This document shows positions 25,110 through 31,851 of a stretch of 64,000 bases of DNA, piece by piece (position 1 is the first letter of the stretch; each line of letters opens with the position of its first letter). Source of the stretch: Cellulomonas sp. Root930 (lineage in GTDB: Bacteria > Actinomycetota > Actinomycetes > Actinomycetales > Cellulomonadaceae). The notes below the pieces were generated by a model, which worked only from the letters and a program-made list of their open reading frames with translations, was not told the DNA's origin and did not search any database. The stretch is taken from positions 3,380,266 to 3,444,265 of the forward strand of contig LMJI01000001.1 of assembly GCA_001429255.1 (NCBI GenBank), given 5' to 3'. The position numbers and the translations under genes were made by a program.

Positions 25110-25634
25110 ATGCCCGTGAACCTCACCCGTCCCGTCGCGCCCGACCCCTACTCGCTGCTCCCGGCGGTCCCCGACTTCACGCTGACCAGCGACGACTTCC
25201 GGGCGGGCGAGCGCCTGCCGGACGTGCACACCAACACCGACGCCGGCCGCAACGTCTCGCCGCAGCTGTCCTGGGAAGGCTTCCCCGAGGCCACGCGGTC
25301 GTTCCAGATCAGCTGCTTCGACCCGGACGCGCCCGGTCCTGCCGGCTGGTGGCACTGGACCGTCGTCGACGTGCCCGCCACCACCACCTCGCTGGCCCGG
25401 GGCGCCGACCTGCCCGCGGGTGCGTTCGCCCTGCGCGGCGACGACGGACAGGCCCGCTACGTCGGCGCCGCTCCCCCGCCGGGCGACCAGGTGCACCGCT
25501 ACTTCTTCGTCGTGCACGCCCTCGACGTGCCGTCCCTCGGGCTCGGCCCGGACGCGATGCCGGGCGCGGCGAACACCGCCGTCACCTTCCACACGCTCGC
25601 GCGGGCGGTCCTCGTCGGGACCTACCAGCAGTGA
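25110..25634 (+). CDS. YbhB/YbcL family (phosphatidylethanolamine-binding / Raf kinase inhibitor-like) protein
   Basis: 174 residues, cytoplasmic. PEBP hallmarks are present: FTLTSDDF near residue 24, NVSPQLSW near 48, SFQISCFDPDAPGPAGWWHWTVVDVPA near 65 (the DPDAP ligand pocket) and HRYFFVVHALDV near 130 (the GxHRYxF-type motif). Function of bacterial members is unsettled; small-molecule or phospho-ligand binding is the usual guess. It is followed by the YbaK gene with a four-base GTGA overlap, indicating translational coupling. No Shine-Dalgarno sequence is visible before the ATG, which lies seven bases after the previous stop, so re-initiation is likely. Confidence 0.88.
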   Translation: MPVNLTRPVAPDPYSLLPAVPDFTLTSDDFRAGERLPDVHTNTDAGRNVSPQLSWEGFPEATRSFQISCFDPDAPGPAGWWHWTVVDVPATTTSLARGADLPAGAFALRGDDGQARYVGAAPPPGDQVHRYFFVVHALDVPSLGLGPDAMPGAANTAVTFHTLARAVLVGTYQQ

Positions 25635-26197
25635 CGCTCGGCACGCTGACCTGGGTGCGCGCGCTCGACCGCCCCGACCTGCTCGCCGTCTCCACGCTCG
25701 CCGCGATCGAGGCGTGGGCCGCGACCGACCCGACGGTGGCCGAGGCGGTCCTCGTCACGGAGATCGACCCCGACCTCGCGGACACCGCCGCGCTGACCGA
25801 GGCCTACCGCCTGCCGCCCGCGGCGTCGGCCAACTGCGTGCTCGTGGCAGGCCGGCGCGAGGGCGAGGAGCGGGTGGCCGCGGCGGTCGTCCGTGCGACC
25901 ACCCGTGCAGACGTGAACTCCACGGTCAAGCGGCTGCTCGACGTCCGCAAGGCGTCGTTCCTGCCCATGGACCGCGCTGTCGAGGAGTCGGGCATGGAGT
26001 ACGGCGGCATCACCCCGCTCGGGCTCCCCACCCGGTACCGGGTGCTGGTGGACAGCTGCGTGGCGGTGGACGACCCCGACGCCGGGGCGACCGTGATCAT
26101 CGGCAGCGGGGTGCGTCGGTCGAAGATCGCGCTGCCCGGGGCGCTGCTCGCGCAGGCGCCCGGGGTGGGCGTCATCGAGGGCCTCGCGCTCGCATAA
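25631..26197 (+). CDS. YbaK/EbsC-family aminoacyl-tRNA deacylase-like protein
   Basis: 188 residues. The C-terminal 125 residues form the YbaK/prolyl-tRNA-editing fold: NCVLVAGRR, VNSTVKRLLDVRKASFLPMD (with the conserved Lys/Arg of the editing pocket), ESGMEYGGITPLGLPTRYRVLVD (the GG-x-TPxG loop) and VIIGSGVRRSKIALPG. Such proteins clear mischarged tRNAs such as Cys-tRNA-Pro or Ala-tRNA-Pro; which one cannot be told. About 60 N-terminal residues (WVRALDRPDLLAVSTLAAIEAW) precede the domain. GTG 25631 overlaps the YbhB stop. The stop codon forms part of the TAAACTT arm of the palindrome in front of fic. Confidence 0.87.
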   Translation: MTLGTLTWVRALDRPDLLAVSTLAAIEAWAATDPTVAEAVLVTEIDPDLADTAALTEAYRLPPAASANCVLVAGRREGEERVAAAVVRATTRADVNSTVKRLLDVRKASFLPMDRAVEESGMEYGGITPLGLPTRYRVLVDSCVAVDDPDAGATVIIGSGVRRSKIALPGALLAQAPGVGVIEGLALA

Positions 26198-26229
26198 ACT
26201 TTCTTCGAGTAGCATCGGAGGCAAGTTTA
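26195..26229. promoter_or_regulatory. Palindromic operator/promoter candidate upstream of fic
   Basis: A perfect 7-bp inverted repeat, TAAACTT (26195-26201) and AAGTTTA (26223-26229), is unusually A/T-rich for this genome. Between the arms lies TAGCAT (26210-26215), a TANNNT -10 whose start point would fall at about 26222. A dimeric regulator bound here would block the fic promoter. The Fic protein itself has a winged-helix-like region and is a candidate binder (inference). Confidence 0.45.
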
Positions 26230-26247
26230 CGAGCCGGGGAGGTGGGC

Positions 26248-27555
26248 ATGGGCACCTACGTCACGCAGCAGTGGACACCGCGCGCGACCGACGGGGTCCC
26301 CCGCCGGTTCACGCGCTCGGGCAGCTACCAGGCGTTCGTCCCCGACTCGCTGCTCGACCTCGACGTGCACCTCGACGCGGCCCTCTCGGGGCTCCTCGAC
26401 GAGGCGGAGAGCCGCGCCCGGGAGGCCGCCGACCTCGCCGCGCACGCGGGGCTCGGACAGATCGGCGACCTGCTCGTCCGCTCGGAGGCCGCCGCGTCGT
26501 CCCTCATCGAGGGCTACGAGCCGACGCCCCGCGCGGTGGCCGTCGCCGACTTCGTGGCCCGCGGCCGCGAGTCCGCCGTCACGGTCGCGCGCACCCTGCA
26601 CGCCGTCCGCTCGTCGGTGGAGCGGGCCCTCGACGCGGACGTGTCCCTGGTGTGGGACGCCGTCGAGCTCCAGCGACTGATCGCGCCGCGGCACGCGGGC
26701 GTCCGCACCGAACCGGTGTGGATCGGCGGCCGGACACCCCTCGAGGCGCACTACAACGCCCCGCCGCACGAGCTGGTCCCCGGGCTCCTCGACGACCTCG
26801 ACGCCTACCTGGTGTCCCGTCGGCACCGGCCGGTCCTCGCGGCCGCCTTGGCACACGCGCAGCTGGAGACCATCCACCCGTTCGCCGACGGCAACGGCCG
26901 CGCCGGCCGGGTGCTCATCGGGACCGTCCTGGCCCGGTACGGCGTCGCGCCCCGGATCACCCTGCCCGTCAGCACCGCCCTCTTCCGCGACCGCGAGCGC
27001 TACTACGCCGCGCTCGACACCTACCGTCGCGGCGACCACGGTGTCGCGATCGTGACCGTGGTCGCCGAGGCGGTCGTCGCGGCCGCCGCCGACGCGCTCG
27101 CGCTCTCGGGCCAGGTGACGGACTGGCAGCGCCGGCAGACGGACGCTCTCGACGCCTACCTGCGGGACAGGTCGCCGACCGGCCGCGTCCGGCGCGGCGT
27201 CGCGCACCGCCTGGTCTCCGACCTCCCGACGCACCCCGTGCTCGATGCGGCCTCCGTGGCGGCGCGGTACGAGATCAGCGCCGTCGCCGCACGCAACGCG
27301 CTCGACTCCCTGGCCGCGTCGGGGGTGCTGCGCACCGACCGGAAGGCCGACCGCACCCGCACCGTCTACGTGGCCACGGAGCTGCTCGACCTCGTCGCCG
27401 AACCGGGGATCGTCCCCGACGCGGAGCCGGCATCGGCCGTCGACGTCCCCGTGGCCGCCCTTGACCTCGAGACCGAGTCCGCGTGCGGCGCCTGGCTCCC
27501 TCGCGCCGGGCGCGCCTGCCGCCTGCCCCGCGGGCATCGCGGCCAGCACCGCTGA
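26248..27555 (+). CDS. Fic family protein with inhibitory helix and C-terminal winged-helix region
   Basis: 435 residues. Fic enzymes transfer AMP or other nucleotide moieties to protein hydroxyls. The active-site loop HPFADGNGRAGR spans residues 210-221 and is complete. SSLIEG (residues 84-89) fits the (S/T)xxxE(G/N) inhibitory motif of class II Fic proteins, so the protein is probably autoinhibited in cis. Residues about 325-375 (LDAASVAARYEISAVAARNALDSLAASGVLRTDR) look like a winged helix. The last 25 residues hold Cys-x10-Cys-x5-His-x3-His, a possible small zinc knuckle. The ATG at 26248 has GGGGAGG five bases upstream. No antitoxin-like partner gene is adjacent. Confidence 0.9.
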   Translation: MGTYVTQQWTPRATDGVPRRFTRSGSYQAFVPDSLLDLDVHLDAALSGLLDEAESRAREAADLAAHAGLGQIGDLLVRSEAAASSLIEGYEPTPRAVAVADFVARGRESAVTVARTLHAVRSSVERALDADVSLVWDAVELQRLIAPRHAGVRTEPVWIGGRTPLEAHYNAPPHELVPGLLDDLDAYLVSRRHRPVLAAALAHAQLETIHPFADGNGRAGRVLIGTVLARYGVAPRITLPVSTALFRDRERYYAALDTYRRGDHGVAIVTVVAEAVVAAAADALALSGQVTDWQRRQTDALDAYLRDRSPTGRVRRGVAHRLVSDLPTHPVLDAASVAARYEISAVAARNALDSLAASGVLRTDRKADRTRTVYVATELLDLVAEPGIVPDAEPASAVDVPVAALDLETESACGAWLPRAGRACRLPRGHRGQHR

Positions 27556-27572
27556 GCGTCGGTGGCCGTCGC

Positions 27573-27578
27573 TAGGGT
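27573..27578 (+). promoter_or_regulatory. -10 hexamer of a leaderless promoter for the BAAT-like hydrolase
   Basis: TAGGGT, seven bases, then ATG 27586. This decides the start in favour of 27586 over the in-frame ATG/GTG-type start at 27562, which lies upstream of the hexamer. Confidence 0.5.
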
Positions 27579-27585
27579 GCGCCAC

Positions 27586-28518
27586 ATGAGCCGGACGACC
27601 CACCGCGTCATCAGGGACCGGACCGTGTGTCGCGCGCACGGGATCGCCGGCGTGCTGGCACGGCCCGCGGCCGGCGCCGAGCGGGCCGTCGTGGTGATCG
27701 GCGGGTCCGAGGGCGGGATGCACGAGCGGGACGCCGTCGCGCTCGCGGAGGAGGGGTTCGCCGCGCTCGCCCTCGCCTACTTCGGCGCGGCCGGCGTCCC
27801 GAGGATGCTCCTCGACGTGCCCCTCGAGTACTTCGGCCGGGCGATCGACCTGCTCGAGGCGCAGGGCTTCGCACCCGGCTCGATCGGTCTGCTCGGCGGC
27901 TCCCGCGGCGGCGAGGCGGCGCTGCTGGTGGGCAGCCGCGACGAGCGCGTGGGGTCGGTGGTCAGCGTCGTCGGCAGCGGGGTCGTCACCGCCGGCATCG
28001 ACTACGACGTGGGCCGGCTGGACCGGATCCTGCGGTCGTCGGGACCGGCCTGGACCGTGGACGGCGAGCCGCTGCCGTTCCTGCCGTACGCGGTCACACC
28101 GGAGCTCGAGGACGCCATCGCACGCCACGACCCGGTCGCGCTGCGCGACGGGTTCGCGCCGCTGCCGACCGACCCCGACGCGCTGGAGCGCGTGAGCATC
28201 CCGGTGGAGCGGATCCGCGGCGGCGTGCTGCTGGTCGCGGGTGGCGACGACCAGATGTGGGACTCGCCCGGGTACCACCAGGTGGCTGCCGACCGCCTGG
28301 CCGAGCACCCCTACCCGTGGGCGAACGTGGTGCTCGACAGCGCCGGCCACATGATCGCCGGCCCGCCCGGCGGCGTCGCGACCAGCCAGGGCCCCGGTCC
28401 TGGCGTCACGTTCCGCTACGGCGGCGACCCGGTCCTCACCGCGCACGCTCGCCGGGAGACGTGGGCGCGGACCATGGGCTTCCTGCGCTATACGCTCCCC
28501 CGCGACGACCCGGCGTGA
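27586..28518 (+). CDS. Acyl-CoA thioesterase/BAAT C-terminal-like alpha/beta hydrolase
   Basis: 310 residues. The oxyanion region VVVIGGSEGGMHE near residue 40 and nucleophile elbow GLLGGSRGGEAAL near 100 (GxSxG) match bile-acid-CoA:amino-acid N-acyltransferase C-terminal and dienelactone-hydrolase-like enzymes. The acid is probably Asp in VAGGDDQMWDSP near 215, and the base His in VLDSAGHMIAGPP near 255. It lacks the N-terminal BAAT immunoglobulin-like domain. The substrate could be an acyl-CoA or a small ester. Monocistronic by its own leaderless promoter. It ends one base before the convergent trmH-family gene. Confidence 0.8.
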   Translation: MSRTTHRVIRDRTVCRAHGIAGVLARPAAGAERAVVVIGGSEGGMHERDAVALAEEGFAALALAYFGAAGVPRMLLDVPLEYFGRAIDLLEAQGFAPGSIGLLGGSRGGEAALLVGSRDERVGSVVSVVGSGVVTAGIDYDVGRLDRILRSSGPAWTVDGEPLPFLPYAVTPELEDAIARHDPVALRDGFAPLPTDPDALERVSIPVERIRGGVLLVAGGDDQMWDSPGYHQVAADRLAEHPYPWANVVLDSAGHMIAGPPGGVATSQGPGPGVTFRYGGDPVLTAHARRETWARTMGFLRYTLPRDDPA

Positions 28519-28519
28519 G

Positions 28520-29344
28520 TCAGGCCCGGGTCGCCCAGAACGCGACCGCGGCGGCCGCGGCGACGTTGAGGGAGTCCACCCCGCCCGCCATCGGGATCCG
28601 TACCACCAGGTCGGACTCGGCGACGGTCACCGGCTTGAGCCCGTGCCCCTCGGCGCCGAGCACGAGGGCGAGCCGCTCCGGCGGGTCGGCGACCAGCTCG
28701 TCGAGGGTGATCGAGTCGTCCGACAGTGCCAGTGCCGCGGTGACGAACCCGGCGTCGCGCAGCGCGGAGATCCCCTCGGGCCAGGGGTCGATGCGCGTCC
28801 ACGGCACCTGGAACACCGTGCCCATCGACACGCGGACGGACCGGCGGTAGAGCGGGTCGGCGCACCGCGGCGTGACCAGCACGGCGTCGACCCCCAGCGC
28901 CGCAGCGGACCGGAACGCGGCGCCGACGTTGGTGTGGTCGACGATGTCCTCCAGCACGGCGACCCGCCGCGCGCCGGCGAGCAGCTCGGAGACCGGCGCG
29001 AGCGGGGGCCGGTGCATCGCGGCGAGCGCCCCCCGGTGGACGTGGAAGCCGGTGATCGCCTCGAGCACGGGCTCCTCGGCGACGTAGACGGGGACCTCGG
29101 TGTCGTCGGACGGCAGGCTCGCCAGCAGCCGCTCCAGGTCCGGCAGCCAGCGCGGGGACAGCAGGACCGAGCGCGGTCGGTGACCGGCCGCGAGCGCGCG
29201 ACCGAGGACGGTGGAGCTCTCGGCGATGTAGAGGCCCTTGGCGGGTTCCTGCCGCGAGCGCAGCGCGACGTCGGTCAGGGAGACGTAGTCGGCGAGACGC
29301 TCGTCGGCGGGGTCGGTCACGGGCTGGACGGAGGCGACAGGCAC
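28520..29344 (-). CDS. TrmH/SpoU-family RNA 2'-O-methyltransferase
   Basis: 274 residues. The N-terminal substrate-binding domain (ADYVSLTDVALRSRQEPAKGLYIAESSTVLGRALAAG) precedes the SPOUT knot. Motif 1 NVGAAFRSAAALGVDAVLVTP, motif 2 LALVLGAEGHGLKP and motif 3 VRIPMAGGVDSLNVAAAAAVAFW are all intact, so it should bind S-adenosylmethionine and methylate a ribose in tRNA or rRNA. The target is not predictable; relatives include 23S rRNA methyltransferases. GTG 29344 is chosen because AAGGA lies eight bases upstream. It follows the xylanase gene by four bases and may share its transcript. Confidence 0.92.
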   Translation of the reverse strand: MPVASVQPVTDPADERLADYVSLTDVALRSRQEPAKGLYIAESSTVLGRALAAGHRPRSVLLSPRWLPDLERLLASLPSDDTEVPVYVAEEPVLEAITGFHVHRGALAAMHRPPLAPVSELLAGARRVAVLEDIVDHTNVGAAFRSAAALGVDAVLVTPRCADPLYRRSVRVSMGTVFQVPWTRIDPWPEGISALRDAGFVTAALALSDDSITLDELVADPPERLALVLGAEGHGLKPVTVAESDLVVRIPMAGGVDSLNVAAAAAVAFWATRA

Positions 29345-29348
29345 GTGC

Positions 29349-30554
29349 TCATCCTTCCAGCCGGACGACGACCTCCCCGTCGCGCTCGAGCGAGAACGGC
29401 GTGCCGTCGACGGAGTAGGCACCGAGGAACCCGCTCACCGGCACGCGTCCCGTGGACGAGGTCCGCCGTGTCGTCGGCGCCAGCCACCACTCGTCCTTCA
29501 CCAGACGCCGCAGCGCGTCGTACGCGGGCTTGGGGGTGCCGTCCGCCCGCACGAGCCCGCCGGGCGCGCCCAGCCACGCGCCGTCGTCGGTGATCCCCCA
29601 GTACGTCGCGGCCTGCACCGCGGGGTGCCCGACCAGCGTCCGGTAGTGCCGCTCGATCTCGTCGGCCTGGCGCGCCTCACCCTCGGGGGTCGACGGCCAC
29701 GACGCGACCTGGTGGTCGTTGAGGTCCTCGATGTGCGCAGGCATGAGCTCGCCCGACAGCAGCGTCGTCTCGGTCAGGTGCAGCGGCAGGCCGAACCGTG
29801 CGAACCGGTCGAGGATCGCCAGCGTCTTCTCCTCACCCCAGTACCCCTGGTGCATGTGACTCTGCAGGCCGATCGCGTCGACCTGGATGCCGGCCTCGAG
29901 CACGCCCTCGATCAGGCACTCGTACGCGGTGGACATGTCGAAGTCGTTCAGCAGCAGCGTGGCCGACGGGTTGGTCTGCCGGGCGGCGTCGAACGCCAGC
30001 CGGATGGTCGGGATGCGTCCGCGGTCCCACGCCAGGCGCGTCAGCCCGTTGGGCTCCTTGTCGAACACCGGCATGATCACGACCTCGTTGATCACGTCCC
30101 AGGTGTCGATCACCCCGGCGAAGCCCGCGACCTCGCGACGGATGCGCGCGTCCTGCACGTCCGCGATCTCGTCGGTGCTCAGCTCCAGCAGCCACGGCGC
30201 GCACACGGTGTGCCAGGCCAGCGGGTGCCCCTTGACGACCACGCCTCGCTCGGCGAACCAGCGGGCAGCCCTCAGCAGCCGCGCGGTGTGCGGGCGGCCG
30301 CGCACGGGCTCGAACGTGCCCCAGTAGAACGGCAGCGTCGCGGCGTTGAACACGTCGAGCCAGAGGTCGGCGAGCGCCGCGGACCGCTCAGGCGCCTCGC
30401 CGTTGGCGAGCGCGACGAGGTCGAACCCGATGTTGCCGAACAGGAAGGCGTGCCGCTCCTGCGCGACCACGACGTCGGTGTCGGCGAGCGGGTGGCCGTC
30501 GGGGCCGAGGACGGTGACGACGGCGTCGGCGCGCCGGTGCTGCAGCGAGGACAT
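29349..30554 (-). CDS. Endo-1,4-beta-xylanase, glycoside hydrolase family 10, no signal peptide
   Basis: 401 residues. A TIM-barrel GH10 follows a short N-terminal beta region (ADAVVTVLGPDGHPLADTDVVVAQERHAFLFGNIGFD). Conserved GH10 segments are KGHPLAWHT, TWDVINEVVI with the acid/base Glu near residue 155, and LHLTETTLLSGE with the nucleophile Glu near 265. The end of the barrel is AATYWGITDDGAWLGAPGGLV. There is no signal peptide, so it probably acts inside the cell on imported xylo-oligosaccharides. The MFS permease gene lies 28 bases upstream on the same strand and could supply them (inference). Ribosome site weak. A LacI-type palindrome lies 21 bases before the ATG. Confidence 0.88.
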   Translation of the reverse strand: MSSLQHRRADAVVTVLGPDGHPLADTDVVVAQERHAFLFGNIGFDLVALANGEAPERSAALADLWLDVFNAATLPFYWGTFEPVRGRPHTARLLRAARWFAERGVVVKGHPLAWHTVCAPWLLELSTDEIADVQDARIRREVAGFAGVIDTWDVINEVVIMPVFDKEPNGLTRLAWDRGRIPTIRLAFDAARQTNPSATLLLNDFDMSTAYECLIEGVLEAGIQVDAIGLQSHMHQGYWGEEKTLAILDRFARFGLPLHLTETTLLSGELMPAHIEDLNDHQVASWPSTPEGEARQADEIERHYRTLVGHPAVQAATYWGITDDGAWLGAPGGLVRADGTPKPAYDALRRLVKDEWWLAPTTRRTSSTGRVPVSGFLGAYSVDGTPFSLERDGEVVVRLEG

Positions 30555-30574
30555 GCGGGCCAGCCTGCCACGGC

Positions 30575-30588
30575 CGAAAACGTTATCG
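30575..30588. promoter_or_regulatory. LacI-family-like operator upstream of the GH10 xylanase
   Basis: CGAAAACGTTATCG is a near-perfect palindrome centred on AACGTT with a central CG step, the form used by LacI/GalR regulators of sugar genes in actinobacteria. It overlaps the stop codon of the MFS gene. No LacI-type gene is within the window. A matching -10 was not found. Confidence 0.4.
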
Positions 30589-31809
30589 ATCCGCCGCCAC
30601 GCCGGGCTCGAGCTCGACGGCCGGCACCGGGCGAACCCGGATCGCGCGACCGCCGAGCACCGCGCCCACCGCGCCCGCCACGGCGACGACGGGCACCACC
30701 AGGAACGCCTGGTGCGTCCCGACGACGTCGGACAGGGCCCCGAGGGCGAACGGGCCCACCCCGATCGCCAGGCCGCCGACGAGCGTCGCGCGGGCCTGCA
30801 TGGCGTCCGCGCGGCCGGGTGCCGTGGCCAGCAGGAGCGCGATCGACAGCGGGTACGTGGCGCCGTACCCGAACCCCGCCACCACCAGCCCGACCATCGC
30901 GACCCACGGTGTGGTCGCGGTCCACAGGATCGCCCACCCACCGATCGCCACGACGAACGCGACGGCGAGGAGCATCGCCGGCGGCACGCGCAGCGACAAC
31001 GGCCCGACGACGAACCGGATCGCGGACATGCCCGCCACCAGCCCCGCGGTCGTCGCCGCGGCGATGCCCGCGCCGGCACCGGTCTGCTCGATCACCAGGC
31101 CGGTCGCCCAGTACGTCGTGGCGAACTCCATCAGGATCGCGGCCACCAGGGTCACCAGGAAGCACCAGGTGGGAACCCGGCTCCCGGTCTGGACCCCGGA
31201 CCGGGGCGCGACCACGGTGTCAGGGGCGTGCGGTGGGGTCATCGCCCCGCCCACCGGGATCCGCGCCACGACGACGGCCGTGGCGAGCGCCAGCACGGCC
31301 GTCACGGCCACGGCGGGTCGCCACCCCCAGCCGACGGCCACGCACGCGCCCACGGCGAGCGGGCCGAGCAGCCCGACCGAGGACCCGACCCCGTTGCCCT
31401 CGGTGAGCGCCGCGGACGCCTTGCTGCCGTGCTGCAGCGCGAGCCCCGCCTGCGTCGAGCTGATCGCGACGTTGCCGCCGAGTGGCACGACGACCATCGC
31501 GCCGAGGCTCCAGGCCAGACCCGGGGCCGCCACGATGCCGCACGCGCCGACGGCCACGAGCGCGGACGCGAGGACGATCGCCCCCCGCCGACCCCGAGCA
31601 CGCACGAGCCGCGGTGTGGCGAGCGACGCGACGATGGCTCCGACGGCCATCGCCGTCCCGTGCAGCCCGGCCTGCGCGGCGGAGATCCCCAGCTCGTCGG
31701 CCAGCAGCGGCACACTCGGGTTGAAGCTGTAGAGCAGCCACCCCCACACGACGAAGGGTCCGTAGAACGCGATCGTCATGCGGTCGCGCGGGAACCCCTC
31801 GGAGGACAT
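30583..31809 (-). CDS. Major facilitator superfamily transporter
   Basis: 408 residues with 12 hydrophobic segments in two halves of six. The half-one loop after helix 2 carries ATPRLVRARGRRGAIVLAS, the MFS motif A region. The central cytoplasmic loop lies near residue 200 (ARIPVGGAMTPPHAPDTVVAPRSG). It is closer to the CynX/YbfB-like sets than to sugar porters by eye, but I cannot assign a substrate. The ATG at 31809 is supported by a TACGCT -10 ending seven bases upstream. It leads a three-gene run with the GH10 xylanase and trmH-family genes. Confidence 0.85.
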   Translation of the reverse strand: MSSEGFPRDRMTIAFYGPFVVWGWLLYSFNPSVPLLADELGISAAQAGLHGTAMAVGAIVASLATPRLVRARGRRGAIVLASALVAVGACGIVAAPGLAWSLGAMVVVPLGGNVAISSTQAGLALQHGSKASAALTEGNGVGSSVGLLGPLAVGACVAVGWGWRPAVAVTAVLALATAVVVARIPVGGAMTPPHAPDTVVAPRSGVQTGSRVPTWCFLVTLVAAILMEFATTYWATGLVIEQTGAGAGIAAATTAGLVAGMSAIRFVVGPLSLRVPPAMLLAVAFVVAIGGWAILWTATTPWVAMVGLVVAGFGYGATYPLSIALLLATAPGRADAMQARATLVGGLAIGVGPFALGALSDVVGTHQAFLVVPVVAVAGAVGAVLGGRAIRVRPVPAVELEPGVAADR

Positions 31810-31816
31810 GCGCCCG

Positions 31817-31822
31817 AGCGTA
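31817..31822 (-). promoter_or_regulatory. -10 hexamer of a leaderless promoter for the MFS gene
   Basis: TACGCT on the minus strand, seven bases, then ATG 31809. It separates the MFS-xylanase-trmH run from the ABC exporter operon, which ends at 31852. Confidence 0.45.
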
Positions 31823-31851
31823 CGTGCCTGATCAGGGCGTTCTCCGGGACG

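Noticed and set aside
26195..27555. Fic toxin-antitoxin module
   Set aside because: No small antitoxin-like gene flanks fic, and the SSLIEG motif inside the protein already gives intramolecular inhibition.
26227..28446. Minus-strand open frame of about 740 codons across fic and the BAAT-like hydrolase
   Set aside because: No domain, while the plus strand carries the Fic loop, the GxSxG hydrolase motif and ribosome sites.
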